Assembly (NCBI GenBank): GCA_028583685.1
Contig: JAMXIF010000031.1
Location: forward strand, 377,353 to 441,352
Direction: 5' to 3'
From: Petaurus breviceps papuanus
Lineage: Eukaryota; Chordata; Mammalia; Diprotodontia; Petauridae
Length of the DNA: 64,000 bases
Each line of letters starts with the position of its first letter. Within the stretch, counting starts at the first letter, position 1. Below the pieces are notes generated by a model, which searched no databases, was not told where the DNA came from, and saw only the letters and a list, made by a program, of their open reading frames with translations. Position numbers and translations under genes: made by a program. Below are positions 18,066 through 30,635 of this stretch, piece after piece.

Positions 18066-18639
18066 ATCCCCAAGGAGCCTTCATTTCAATAAGAGAGACA
18101 ACATGCAAAAAATTTTGCACAGAAGAAATATGTGTGAGTGGAAGGTAATCTTATAGGGACTTCACCAGTATGAGATGGGAAATGCCTCCTTTTCTGCAAA
18201 AGGAGTAGGATTTGAACTGAGTCTTGGAGGAAGCCAGGAAGTGAAGATGTGGTAGGAGAGCATTTTAGACATGAGGAAAATCTAGTGAAAGGACAGAATC
18301 TGGAGGTATGATGTCATGTTCAGGGAACACTGAGAAGCCTACTGTTGCTGCATTGTAGAATACATGGAAGGAAGCAAAGTATAGGAAGATAGTGGAAAGG
18401 TAATAATAATAATAATAGCCACTGTTTAGCTATTGTTTTAGGTGTACAATTTTTAAAAAATATTTATTGCTTAATTCTGAACTCCTTCCCTGAAGAATTA
18501 GAGTGTCTCTTTTCTTTCTTGCATCAGCTTTAGCCCACACCAGTGCATTCTCTTCCCACTATCAGTCCCCCCAATTCCATTTAACCAATTAACATCATTT
18601 GACAATAGATATTCATATAGAATATATGGTGAGAACAGA
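18066..18639. other. Unassigned sequence
   Basis: Contains an (AAT)n run at 18399-18418 and a T/A-rich block that may be old L1 3' UTR. No gene seen. Confidence 0.35.
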
Positions 18640-18748
18640 AGCACTGGAGGACCTGAATTCAAATATGGCCTTTGTCACTTACTAGCTGTGTGACTCTGGG
18701 CAAGTCACTTAACCCCAACTGCCTCCAGCCCCCCGCCAAAAAAAGAAA
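18640..18748 (+). mobile_element. W-type SINE, 5'-truncated
   Basis: GCACTGGAGGACCTGAATTC to AAGTCACTTAACCCCAACTG and an A-rich tail. Confidence 0.75.
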
Positions 18749-19895
18749 GCCCCATGCTGGGATTTGTGAGAAGTCAGATGGAGAGGAGCAAAGTCTTCAA
18801 GTAACTTACTTAACTTTGTCCAACAATAGCAGAAATGTGGACTCATCTACCCATTGGCTATACCCAATTGAATTTCCCCCACTATTTGGGGGTATATTCC
18901 CTCCTATGCTATTTTAGTCCCTAGGAAGAATGGGTTCAAACAATAAAATACCTGCATAGCATTAGTCCCACCAAGTTCACTTCCCAATGTGGTATAGCCA
19001 ATGACTCCCTATCACATGGTTAGCAGACTAGAACCAGCAAAAGAATGGCTATGCATACTCCATGTCTAGGAGCAGGGCATTTCCATTTCATGTCATGATG
19101 CCTTTCCAAGAAGCAGCTTCTGCCACTGGAGTAAGGGAACCCTGGAGGAGAGACTGAGGCTGATGGCTTTGCATAGCCCTGCCTCGCTTAAATCCAACTC
19201 ATTTGCCAGTCAAGATATTACCTTCCAGATGTCATTGGTCCTCTTTGAGAACTAAGGACAAATAACTACAACCACAATCCCTAGCTTCAACCTAGCTCTC
19301 TCCTTCCCCACACCATTACCCTCTGGCAAAGGAAATCAAAATTAATGCTGTTCTCTGTACCTGATTGCCAGAAAAACTGTTAATTTTAGTTTAATTCCAA
19401 GTTATTTCTGACTTAGATGTCCAAAACAGGGCAGAGTTTTCTCTTGTCTTCTGACATGTTTCTGCCCTAAGGCAATTTTAGGTAATGTTTATAGGAATCC
19501 AAGAAATAATATCAAGATACTTAACAATGTAGTTATAGGTTAACATTCTGAATAGTTATCAACCAATCTCTATCATCTTCCTCATTCTCCTGGAGTGTTC
19601 CTCCCAAAGATCAATATCAGAATACAAACTGAATAGGTGTGGTTTGAGTGCCTCCCTTAGAATGGAAAAGTTCTAATCCCTTCAGTTAAAGAGAGATTAT
19701 CCATACTTGGGTCAATATCTTTGGATGGGGAAAGACAGTATCTAAGTAAAAGGTAAGTGGTTAAATTTCTGGTTACTACCATTAATCCATCCAGGGAATG
19801 GAATAAATATTTACATAGCACCTACTATATGCCAGCAGCATGCTAAGCTCTTTACAAATATCATTTTTGTATTTATTTGTTTGCATGTCTATTGC
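18749..19895. other. Intergenic stretch, probable old retroposon tail
   Basis: At 19180-19285 the words CTCGCTTAAATCCAACTCAT and GGTCCTCTTTGAGAACTAAGG look like the tail of a common marsupial retroposon. The rest is unassigned and I see no exon. Confidence 0.35.
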
Positions 19896-20147
19896 AGGAC
19901 AGCAAGGTGGCATAGTCGATAGAGTGCTGGGGCTGAAGTCAGGAAGACTCATCTTCTTGAGTTCAAATCTGGCCTCAGACACTTACTAGCTATGTGACCC
20001 TGGGCAAGTCACTTAACTTTGCCTCAATTCCTCATCTGTAAAATGAGCTGGAGAAGGAAATGACAAACTGCTCTAATATCTTTGCTAAGAAAACCCCAAA
20101 TGGGGTCAAGAAAAGTTGGACATGACTGAAAGGAATGAACAACAGTG
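19896..20147 (+). mobile_element. Mar1-type SINE
   Basis: GACAGCAAGGTGGCATAGTCG head, AAAATGAGCTGGAGAAGGAAA, CCCCAAATGGGGTCAAGAAA, GACATGACTGAAAGGAATGAA end. Confidence 0.85.
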
Positions 20148-20149
20148 TT

Positions 20150-20440
20150 TAATACCCCCATTAGATTGTAAGTTACTCAAGGGCAGGGACTATCTTTTGC
20201 TTTGTGACCCTAGCACTTAGAGTAATGCCATGTACATTGTAGGCACTATACATTTTTATTATCTCATTTGATTATCAAAACAAAAGTGTGAGATAAATGC
20301 TGTTATTATGCACATTTCGCCATTGAGGAAACTGAGGCAAACAGAGGTTGTGACTTTCCCAGTCCATAACTAGTGTCTGAGGCTAAATTTGAATTCCTGA
20401 CTCCAGAAAAAGCATTCTATCCCCTCTGCCATCAGATGCC
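20150..20440. mobile_element. L2 3' end (+) next to a reverse MIR
   Basis: 20150-20260 reads TTAGATTGTAAGTTACTCAAG, GGGCAGGGACTATCTTTTGC (L2 tail). 20265-20440 reads GAGGAAACTGAGGCAAACAG in reverse MIR layout. Confidence 0.6.
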
Positions 20441-21789
20441 CCATTGATTCACCTATGAAAGGACCTTTTTCATTTTATCTTGATCTACCCTAACTTCAAA
20501 CTAGGAAGTAGGTAAAAGGCTTTTTTATCACAGGGAAAATATTTCAGAATTTTTTTTCAGTTTTACAGATAAGGATTTTTTTAATATGCTTATACAACTT
20601 CCCCATTATTATTAGTATTAGTAGCACAACTAATATTAGTACTATTAGTACAACTTTCCCTCAAGAACATTCTCTTCATCAATTCTCTTTATCTGTTCCC
20701 ATTGCTCTTCAAAATATGTTACTCTAGTTGATTCATTACAAATATGGAATTTCTTGTACCTTGCTTGTAGCAAAGCAGTAAGATGAAGAGAAACTCCCCT
20801 GGATGGCACTTAAAGCCTTTGCCAGTGTGGCTCCAGCTTTTGGGCTGATGACACATTCATCTTTCTCATTTACTCTACCCAAGGGTGGGGAACTTGCAGT
20901 CCTGAGGCCAGGTGTGGCCCTCTAGGTCCTCAAGTGCTGTCTTTTGACTGAGTCCAAGTATTACAGAGCTTTGTGATATCTCATTTCTTTGGTAAGTAGG
21001 CCAAGCCTAACAGTTCAGATTGCACAATGATATGAAATGAGATGCTTGGGAACACTCCACAATTTACAAAAGGAGGTATATTTAGCCATAGCATAGAAAG
21101 GATGCTCACCTCTCCAGGGAACCCACCGCCTCTCAAGGCAGCCCATTTCCCTTTTGGATATCTCTGTGAGGAAGTTTTCCCTCGTATCAGGCCAAAATGG
21201 GCCTCTCTACAACTTCCATCCATTGCCCTGATTCCTCCTTCTAGGGCCAAGTCTCATCCTTCCTCTAGAGGAGAGCTTTTCAGATACCTGCACCTAGCTT
21301 TCATGTCCTCCCAAACCTTCCATCTCCAGATAAATAGTCTTCATGTGACAAGATCTCTGGCTTTTCACCATCTTGGATAGATGTTCTCCATTTTATCAGG
21401 GTCTGTTTTAAAGTGAAGCACTGAATAAAATACTCCAAATGTATATAACCAGGGTAGGCTACAGAAGGACCCTTCATATTCCGGAACATATGCCTCAATT
21501 AATGCAACATAAGATTGTATTTGTTCCTGGTTGCCACATCATAATACTGACTCATAGTGAATTTGTAGTCTGTTAAACCCCCTAGTTATTTTTCAGATAA
21601 ATTGTTGTCTAACCATGATTTGTCCATCTTACTCTTGTAAAATTGATTTTTTTTAACCCAGGTACAAGACTATTTATCAAATTTCATCTTGTTAGATTCA
21701 TCCCAATGTTCAGCCTGTCAGTCCTTTTGTCAAGTCAAAATGACCCAATTTACAAACTAGAATAGTTATTTGTTAATTTACAGTGGGAA

Positions 21790-21824
<35 letters not shown>

Positions 21825-22014
21825 TATGTATATACACACACACAAGACTGGAATATGCAATTTCACACCCTCTTCTTGCTATAAAGATAAGAAAGTTGTT
21901 TGAGTTGTTTGATGACTTGACAAAAAAAAGCCCCACTGAATGTCTATAAGGAATATTTTCATCAAGATATGAGTTACTTTTCTCAACTATAGAGCCTTAT
22001 CTGCTAGATTGCTC
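20441..22014. other. Intergenic stretch with an hAT scrap and a microsatellite
   Basis: 20885-20970 (CCTGAGGCCAGGTGTGGCCC, TCTAGGTCCTCAAGTGCTG) is an hAT remnant related to 31655-31745. 21788-21843 is a (TA)n/(CA)n run. No supported gene. Confidence 0.45.
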
Positions 22015-22425
22015 TTCCTAATGTCTAGGGTCAATTGCATCACTGCTCAGAAGCTTTCCACATTCTCTCACCTACTGAATAAAGTACACATTTCTGATTC
22101 AGGTATTCTGGGTACTCTACAATCTCACTCACTTTCCAGCTTTTTCTCAATTAAATCGATGTTCCACCTAAGAGCATAAAGCAACTATTCACTGTCTTCT
22201 AAATATGTCATTTCCTTTCACAGTTGTGAGTCTTCCCTCACAATGTTCCTTATACCTGGAAAGCCCTCCATCTCTGCCTATTGATGGTCTACCAGCTCAA
22301 ATGCCCTCTCCTCCAGGAAGACTTCTTTGATTCCCCCAGCTCACGGTACTTTATAACCATTTTATGGACTAATACTATTCTAATTTCTGTTTCATGTAAC
22401 AGGTATCTCTAGAGGACCATCTTGT
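22015..22425 (+). mobile_element. L2 3' region
   Basis: CATCACTGCTCAGAAGCTTTCC, CTACCAGCTCAAATGCCCTC, CTCCAGGAAGACTTCTTTGA: L2 coding tail and 3' UTR words. Confidence 0.65.
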
Positions 22426-22688
22426 CTTAGCAAGACATGGTTAACATGAATCAGTTCACTCTAAAGCAACTCAAAATATGGAATTTTAAACATGCAAAAC
22501 TGAGGATCAGCTGGACTTTCATCAGACAGGGATCTCTCCCATGCTTCCAAATCACTAGGGAAAGTGGTTATTCCTTTCCATATCATTGAGTCAAAGAAAA
22601 AAATGGATACCCAATGGCTTTTTCAGAGGGTATGACTGAGACGACAGTAAGAGGTTCACTATGCATGGTTGTAAATTTGAGTCCTATG

Positions 22689-23334
22689 TGTTGAGGTTTA
22701 GGGTTTAGGGGTATGTGAGGCCCCAAAATATCAACATGCCACGCCCTGCTGAATGAATTCCACTCAAGTCTTCTCTCAGCCAAAGTAAAGCAAAGTTTAT
22801 TAAAGATTCGCCATAATGGGTAGACTCTTAAGGATCCTTAAGTATTTGTGAAACTTGTATTGACAAGCAGACGAGAACAATCTGACATTGGGTGAATCTG
22901 TGCTAGATTAATCTCAGTGCCTTCGTGGAGACAAGATGGATCTTAAATACAGAAAGACTGGAAAGGATCTAGGGGTAGTCTACAGGAGGAGTCTAAGGAG
23001 AATCTTTGATGGAACTGAGGTTAGACTCTAGGGATGGGATTAAGGGTGGGAAATAGCTGAAGGCTACCTGGAGATGACAGACAATGGAGAGCTAGGCTAG
23101 TTTAAGATTAACAGGTTTGGGTATAGATATTTTGATAGGATCAAGGGTGTGAAGCAGCTGGACAATGGAGGGCTAGGCTAGGTTAAGAGTAAAAGAGATT
23201 TGGGCCTAGTGATAATGAAAGGTTTATGATGGCCTCAGGCAAATGGCCCAAGGAAGGGACTTCTCCTGTAGACTCTTTTGGGCCTCTCTTTTTAGGGTAA
23301 GTACTGATATCAAGAAATCTTTGAAATACTAACA
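22689..23334 (-). mobile_element. Probable solo LTR, family Y (endogenous retrovirus fossil)
   Basis: About 646 bp bounded by TGTTGAGG on the left and ...CTAACA on the right. On the minus strand an AATAAACTTTGC polyA-type signal lies about 110 bp from the left border. Flanks CTATG and TTATG could be an imperfect 5-bp target duplication. A 3' LTR scrap with the same terminal words (CCTAAACC, AACCTCAACA) is at 37340-37394. Confidence 0.55.
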
Positions 23335-25519
23335 GTTATGATAAGATCATAGGACATCAGAGCTGGAAAGAACTGTCCATGTACTATCTACTTTGATAAA
23401 TTAATGTACTTGTGTATCCATTTTTTTTTCAGTTAAAGAAACCCAAGTCCTAAAGAAGTGAAATAACTGGCCCGAAGTCATACAGAGCAATCCTGATTCC
23501 TCCCCTCCTCTGTGTAATGACAGCACCATAGCTACTAAATAGAAGCCAGGAGTCTGATTTTTTATCTCTACTCCCAGAAATATTGATGAATTTCTCCTCC
23601 TTTTTCCTGCTGCATTCCCTCCCCCAAATCTGTAGGGTCATTGATCATTTGAAACTGAAGGGACCTAGTACAAACTTTTCATTGAACAGCTGAGAAGACT
23701 GAGTCCCAGAGAAATGAAATGCCTCGCTCTACATCATATAGTACAATCGCCAACAACTTGATCTTCCATCTCTATTCTCGGAAATCTTGGGGGCTTTTCT
23801 TCTATTCTATGCCCACCCTACTTTCACTCCTTCAAAGCTTCAGGATCTCTTAGCAGATAGATGCTCATCTGGAGTAACCCAAAGTTCCTCCCCAGGTCCA
23901 GGCACCGTGTGGTTCAGTGATGGGACACTGAAGGAAAGCGAACCCCTCATTAGTATCAACAAGTATTTATTGAGCACCTGTGTTTTGTAGGATACCCAGA
24001 GGAAAGGATGAGGGGACTGATGGGTCCTTTCTGTGGACCTTTTATGTTGAAGGGAGGTATTCTCAATGCCTTCCTCTTACTTTGTCCTTTCCCTCTCTCT
24101 TTCCCTCCTTCTCTCCAGTCTCAATTCTTCCTAGTCTCTCCCTTTCTCCTTCCCCTCCCCTTTCCAGAGCTAGTGGACCTGAGGAATAGATTTAATTATG
24201 CACAGAAGTCCCAGCAACCTTAATCCCTTCCCAGGTCCCCTTTATCCTTGCTCTCCTGGAGCTAGGAAGAGAAAGGGAAGCAGGTAGGTTTTGGATTTCT
24301 TCCAGGCAAGGTTCTTAGGAGTCATTATTGCACAGGCAGAGATCCACCCCTAGTCAGGCTGGTTAAGAGGTAACAAAAGGACACATGGCAGAAGTCGAGA
24401 CAGCTCAGGTCAGCCCCCTGAATGACATTGTGGCACTGGGAGAGTGAAGAGGCCCTTTGGCTGCAGCTCTGTGTGTTTGACCATGTCTCTGTGACTGTAT
24501 GTGGCCCTATGTAGGATGCTTCCAGAAGGTCTAGAGTGTGTCTGGGTGACTTTCCAGGTGTATGAGGGTGACTAGACCCACCCTAGGAATAGAAAATTGG
24601 GGTAATTTTCCTATCTCCTTTGGAGACCCTACCCCAATAAACCTCCCCTGCTGCAATGGGGTCTTTCAGTAACTGACTCAGAGTTGAGAAGTAGTTGCTA
24701 GAGAAGAGGTAGCTTAGTCAGCCAATGCTAAAAATAAACAAGCACAAAATCATAATGAAACTTAGGTTTTCCCAGCTCCCTTCCCACTCTGTATCTCCTC
24801 CCACCCCCCACTAAGCAAAGGGGTAGTACCCCTTCTCTCTTCCTTTCATTAACACTCCCACCTACTTCCATGTTGTCCTTTTGTGATTTATTTGCCCCAT
24901 CAAGGTTGCCTGTAATGTTCATATTAACTAGATGTAAAATATACCAGTCTTTCCAGAGCGGGAAATGAGGGTAGAAGAGCAAACAACAATTTGGGTTATA
25001 CTCTGTTCTCTTATGAGGACAGCCCTCCATATATTTAATGTGTTAATGCATTCGTGGGTGAGGGCAGGGAAGGGATCATGTGTTCACAACTATGTGCTAT
25101 GTCCAACTGTGACACTATATGAATCTATGTGGGTATATTTACCCAAGATTGTGTGCTTGTAAATTTAAGGCCAAAATGACCATATGACCACATTACTTCC
25201 AAGCCCTGGCCGGCAAGGCTTGCATTGAGCATATTTTGTATAAGCAACCCCTGAGTTCTGGAAATTTCATTCAGTTCTATTCAACCTCTTTTTGCTAAGT
25301 ATCTACTATGTGAAAGGGTTTGAGCTAGCTCATAGAGATAAAGAGATAAAATAAGGCATGGCCTCCATCCTCAAGCTTTCAGTCTGATGGGACAGGGGCA
25401 TAAGACATGTACAAGCCAACATAAGGCAGGACAGAGTGTCCATTTTGGGTCTCAGTGCTTAGCACAGTACCTGGAGTAGAGTAGAGCTTAATAAATGTTC
25501 AATGATTAATTGATTGGTC
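23335..25519. other. Intergenic stretch, mostly unassigned
   Basis: MIR-like scraps at 23350-23500 and 23640-23745. A pyrimidine-rich block at 24080-24167 is followed by AG, but no supported exon. 24290-24720 looks single-copy and ends near CCAATAAACCTCC (24633-24645), a possible orphan polyA signal. L2 tail at 25430-25515. Confidence 0.4.
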
Positions 25520-27340
25520 AATTTCAGGAGGTGATTGGTAGATTCTTCATACTTCCACTTTGTCCTCTTTTATGTCCTTTTCTATGATTTCTTGAAACTA
25601 TATCCAGGTTGTTTTTTGGTTATGGTTTCAGGTAAGCCAAAGATTCTTAAATTTTATCTCCTTGATCTATTTCCCAGGTGGGTTGTTTTTGCTATGAAAT
25701 ACCTTATATTTTCTTCTATTTTTTTTTTTCAGTCATTTGTCTTTTAATGTTTTTTTTTTATCTCAAATAGTCATTAGCTTCTTGGTTCCTTCTAATTTTC
25801 AAGGAGTTTGTTTCTTGGACAAGTTTTATACCTCTGTGCCAAGTTGTTAATTCCCTTTGTAATTCTTTCTTCCATGGCCCTCATTTCTTTTCCAATTTTT
25901 CCCCCTCTACTGCTCTCATTTAATTTATTAAAATATTTAGATATTTTTAAAAAATTTAATTCATTCTCTTTCATGAATTCTAGTCTAACTTGTATCTAAG
26001 CTGTATTTTACTTTGAAGTTCTACTTGTAGATGTTTTGGAGTAATTACCTTCTTCTGGGTTTATCTTTTTTTTTTTTTTAAAGCAATCGGGGTTAAGTAA
26101 CTTGCTCAAGGTTACAAGGCCAGTTATTTCTGGGTGTGGTAAGTATCTGAGCCCAGATTTGATCCAGGTCACCCCAACACTTGGAGCCAGAGCTCTTACT
26201 CACTGAGCCACCTGGCGGCCCCTAAGCAATTGGGGTTAAGTAACTTGCTCAAGGTTACACGGCCAGGTGTTTCTGGGTGGGTGCTAAGTGTCTGAGCCCG
26301 GGATTTGATCTCCAGGTCATTCCAACACTGGAGCCCGTGCTCTTACTCGCTGTGCTACCTGGCTGCCCCCTTCTGGGTTTATCTTAAGTGCCTCTCACCA
26401 TAATAGCTTTTTATGATGGGATTCTTTTTTTATTGGCTCATTCTTCCAGCCTTCTTCCTGACTCTTATGTTAGGGCCAGGCTTTGCATACTTGCGCAGGG
26501 AATATCTGGGATGCTTTTGCTTCCTTATTGAATTTTGCATTTTTTCAAGATCTCAGGAATAGCTGCAAGTCTTCCAAAACAGTCTGATCCAAGGCAAGAT
26601 CTGATTGCTATTTCCCTGTTCTGGGCTCTGCAAGTTCTAACATTGGTTTGGCTCTGAGCAGTAGGCCTATAGAGTTTCCTCTTCTGGAGTTTCACTAGAC
26701 TGCCTCTGGACTCAGCCACTGTTAATCAGTTGGAAAGCTCAGCTGATCCAAAGGAACTTTACTGTAGGTTTCCCTTTTTTCTGGGATTCCTACCCTCATT
26801 ATTCTGCTTTAGGCTGGAGTCTGAAACTGCAACTCTGCTGTATTCCTGGGTTCTGAGTCACACAGCTGCTTACTTTCAAGTCCTGCAACTACTCTTTACT
26901 CTAGACTTCCATCACTAGGTGCAGGTCCCCTCCTCAATACACTTTGGATCTGTGACTTGGAATTGAGTAGTGGGCACCTGTTCCTGAACTATGAACAAGT
27001 TTAATTCCCTGTGTTGGATCTGGTTCCTCTTCTTGTCCTGGTGCACAGCCTTTTCCCATGCTGGAATGTTCCCTATGGTGAGCTCTAGGACAGATCCCAT
27101 CTCTAATATCTGCAGACTTCTTTGTTTGGCTCCCTGTGCTGAAGTGGACTGGAAAAATGGCTCACTGTGATTTTTTTTCCCCTGGATTTCCCAATCAGGA
27201 TTTGGTCTGGTCTGGTATATTTTCTAGATCTCTTTGGAGGAGGTTTTTTTTTGGGGGGGTGGGGTGTGGGAGGATCTCATTGTATTTCTTCCTCCTGATC
27301 CACATTCTTTGCTTTGCTCTCAAACATCTTTGTCCAGCCA
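25520..27340 (-). mobile_element. L1 5' half (5' UTR plus start of ORF1), carrying a dimeric SINE
   Basis: Reverse copy. 25790-25975 translates on the minus strand to an L1 ORF1-like coiled coil (NFLKISKYFNKLNESS, EMRAMEERI). 26386-27340 is marsupial L1 5' UTR text that ends on the right with GATCTCTTTGGAGGAGG. The copy is interrupted at 26068-26369 by a SINE dimer. Confidence 0.65.
26068..26369 (-). mobile_element. Dimeric SINE, copy 1 (two C-type monomers)
   Basis: Two head-to-tail SINE monomers, 26223-26369 (5' unit in element sense) and 26068-26222 (3' unit with the A-tail). The joint reads GCGGCCCCTAAGCAATTGGGG on the plus strand. The whole is flanked by CTTCTGGGTTTATCTT at 26052-26067 and 26370-26385, a 16-bp target duplication, so it was inserted as one piece. 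The units differ at fixed places: the 5' unit has GCCCGGGATTTGATCTCCAGG, the 3' unit GCCCAGATTTGATCCAGG. Confidence 0.9.
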
Positions 27341-28624
27341 GATTATCTACAAACCTTTTCAACCCCTAAACCTCAAAACAAAGAACTTATCTACTAGATA
27401 TAAAGAAATTACAGATGATTCCACAAAATAAGAAGTGAAACTTAAAAAGTTAAAAACTCCATAATTAACATGAAGGAATTTTCCTAATTAGAATTTTCAT
27501 CAGTCTCACTCAGCTAGCTCCACAGGTCCTGTATGCATAAAGTTTACAAAAGCAAAGTCCCTGACTTATGACTGGGTTCCCTATAGAAGGAGCCTTTTCA
27601 TCAGTGACTATACCTGAATTTTACCTCCCTCACACTGATTTTGAAAGAAGAAGCATTCTGTTCAGATACTTGAAAGAAAGGAGGAAAGAGGATGAAGGAA
27701 GCAATGTGTCAGACTGGATGGATATGGGACGGAAAAGCAACCAGGGCTAGCCCTCTCCCTCTAGAAGTTCCTCAGAGCAGGGTCCTGACCTGGAGGCACC
27801 ATATCCCCCCAATATGAGGAGGCTGAGACACGTCAGAAGCCCAATCCCAGGGTTCTGTGTACCAACCAAAGAGGGGAGAAGTCAAAGAATAATGGCAGAG
27901 AATTAAAAAAAAAAAAACCAAAAAAACCCCCCCCCCCCAAAGGCTGAAACATCAAGAGACAAAGCCCCACTAAAAGTCCCTTGTAGAAAGAGAAGATCCT
28001 CAGAATCTTTCATCTTCCCTTTTCAACTTCCTTTTATGTATCATCTTTTCCATTAGATTGTAAACTCCTTGAGGGCTCTTTCTTTTTTTGTATTTGTATC
28101 TTCAGTGCTTGGTTCATAAGAGTCCCTTAATAAATGTTTATTGGCTTTAAATTAAATTAAATCCAAAAGGAAGAATGAATAAACCTTAAAAGAAAAACCA
28201 AAGAATATTAAAGAAATACTTTAATATGAAGGAAAATGAATTATGATTGTCTAATGAAAAACAATTTCTTGTCTTTCTTTTTTCTTGTCTTGTGGCAAAG
28301 CTGAGAAAGAGAGAAAAGGGTAAACTGAGTATGATGCTATTGGTTTACTTGAAGCCTGTTAAATTGGCTTCTCCCCAGTTAGGGGATTAGGAGGAGGGAA
28401 GAGGATATAGCTATAGAAGCTTGTGATTTGATTGTATCCTTGTTGCAAATCCTTGTTATGTTAGGACAAAGTAAATCTTTTACTTCTATTCAATGACTTC
28501 CAAGTATCTCATTTCATCTCAAGATAAAGATTCATCTCAAACCTGGACTAATATGATGCTAGCATTAGGCCCACCCCTAAGAGAGTGGTCACTGGGAACC
28601 TGAGATAATGAACACATCTTACAG
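27341..28624. other. Intergenic stretch with A/C homopolymers and an L2 tail
   Basis: A-run then C-run at 27906-27938; L2 3' end at 28000-28160 (GATTGTAAACTCCTTGAGGG, TTAATAAATGTTTATTGG). 28290-28600 may be an old LTR but I cannot set its ends. No gene seen. Confidence 0.45.
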
Positions 28625-28905
28625 TCTAGACCACTAATATAATAATAAGTACTACTTTAATAGCAGTTTAATGTTTGCAAAGCACTTTGCAAATATTTCA
28701 TTTGATCCTTGCAACAACCCCAGTCAGGTAGGGGCTATTATTATTCCCATTTTACAAATGAGGAAGCTGTGGCAAATGTAAGTTAACTGACTGCCCAGGG
28801 ACACATAGCCAGGAAGCATATGAAGCCACATTTGAACTCAGGTCTACCCGAATATTGAGTCTAGCATTCTATCCACTATGCCACATAGCTGTCACTAAAC
28901 TGAAG
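28625..28905 (-). mobile_element. MIR
   Basis: CCATTTTACAAATGAGGAAGC, ACTGCCCAGGGACACATAGC, CATTCTATCCACTATGCCAC in reverse orientation. Confidence 0.7.
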
Positions 28906-29354
28906 CACCACCACCTGCTGAGATTTTACTGAAATTGAAAGTTCATTTTGTATGGGGTTAATTCCTTTTTAAAGGTTGAATCAGCAACCCAAAAGTTAAG
29001 AACTAATAGGCTATGCTACAGGAAGAACAGTCTAAGAGAAATATGACAAGCTATGTCACCCCATGTAAAACCTCAGCCCTGGGTAGCTATTTGGGGTAGG
29101 GAACAAGACTCACTGGACAATTGTTCCTTTTAGTCTGAGGCCCTGATAAGTCTATAGGGGTTAATATGAAAATAATTAACTCCTTATTTAAGGAATGTGT
29201 TTGTCCTTTCAGAACCAGGCAAATACATCTTCTTCAATTTAGCCCCTACCTGCATTTATAAGCATATATGTGCACCGCACACATTGGACCATCCTGTCCA
29301 GTTGAGGACAGTCTTGCTTATTTTCCTGCTTGATTAGCTCAGAACCCAGGAATA

Positions 29355-29572
29355 CAGGCTGCTGGGAACAGTGAACAGAGTCAGGAGCCTTGGGTGCAAG
29401 ATCTGCCTCACATACTAACTAGCTCTGTGATCAGAGGCAAGTCAACCCATCACCGCTGCAGGTTCTTGATTTGTAAAGTGGGGATAATAATACTTGCACT
29501 ACCTTCCTCATCAGGTTGTTGCTAGGAAAGCACTTTTCAAATATAAAGGTGTTTTCTAAATAGGAGTTGATA
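29355..29572 (+). mobile_element. MIR
   Basis: AGTCAGGAGCCTTGGGTGCAAG, GATTTGTAAAGTGGGGATAAT, ATCAGGTTGTTGCTAGGAAAG. Confidence 0.65.
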
Positions 29573-29819
29573 ACAATTGTTGTTCAAGTCAACAGGAATC
29601 AGCATTGTACTCTTCATCATGGACCTGTAAGTAGGGAACTGAGATGGTGTCACTGACTGTATATGAGTGGGGGTGATGGGGTGCTTGGGATCTATGTCTG
29701 TAATATCAGTTTGTAACATTAGTTTGTAAAACCAGTCTGTAAACTCACACTTCGGCCCCCCCCCCAGAGCATTAACTCTGCCCCTTTCCCCTTCCAGCAC
29801 TCTGCCCAGCAACAATTCA

Positions 29820-30480
29820 TGAACTGTTTATTTCTTCTTGGAACAATAACAAGCTACAACTATGAATCCTTCACTAAACCATCTATAAACATTTTAGCTT
29901 AGGCAAATGTTATCTCCCCTTAGTATAGTGGCCAGCTGCATCTATGAATTCTTCGATGCACTATCTATAGGTTAACTCCTTAGCCAATTATACACATACT
30001 GAGTCTCCTTTAGCCTTGGTTCCCAACATCCATCTTGTCAAACATGACACTGATGGGTGGTAGACTAGGCACTTCTCAGTCAGTCTTGACCAATAGCTGA
30101 CTTAGTGACCTTTCAAGCCTAAAACCACACCTCCAGGTAGCCCCCACTTGGGCTATTTCCCAGTGAATTATGGGCATTAAAAATGCATGTCCCTTTAAGC
30201 ACTGACCACTCCTTAACTCCTCTCTAATCCCACACTTACTCACCTAGTTAGCATAATTGACACCTGATTTATTGTCATGACTCCTTAAAACCTGTACCTA
30301 TGACTTCTTTAAGCTTGCAGGTTCCCTAAGAACCCCTGCCCACTGTAAAGCGTAAAAATAAACTTTTACAATCCTGACTTAAAAGTTTGTTTGGGCCTAC
30401 TGAATTCTTTCCAGACTGAATCTCAGGGTTTCTGGTCATTGATCTTGATCAGAGTTCCTGTATAACCTATTGCCATCCCC
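29820..30480 (+). mobile_element. Probable LTR (endogenous retrovirus fossil)
   Basis: A/C-rich sequence with a polyA-type AAAAATAAACTTTTAC at about 30354 after CTGCCCACTGTAAAGCG, and a downstream U5-like block up to about 30480. The borders are approximate and no target duplication is secured. It lies just upstream of the dead KRAB exon. Confidence 0.5.
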
Positions 30481-30635
30481 CCAATCAGGAGAGAGGAGAA
30501 AAGATGAGAGGAAAAAAACCCCACAAATTGGGGTTGGAGGGAAGAATCAGAAATATCCTAGACCTTACTCAATAACTCTTGCAAACAGGTGTTCACAGGG
30601 ACACCAGAAAAAGAAGAGAAGTGTGACTGGTAATT

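Noticed and set aside
24008-24223. Exon-like block after a strong pyrimidine tract
   Set aside because: The open frames are driven by the CT-rich run, and no second exon or donor in frame was found.
26068-26369. CRISPR-like or satellite reading of the two repeats
   Set aside because: The units are SINE monomers with an A-tail and a target duplication, in a vertebrate genome.
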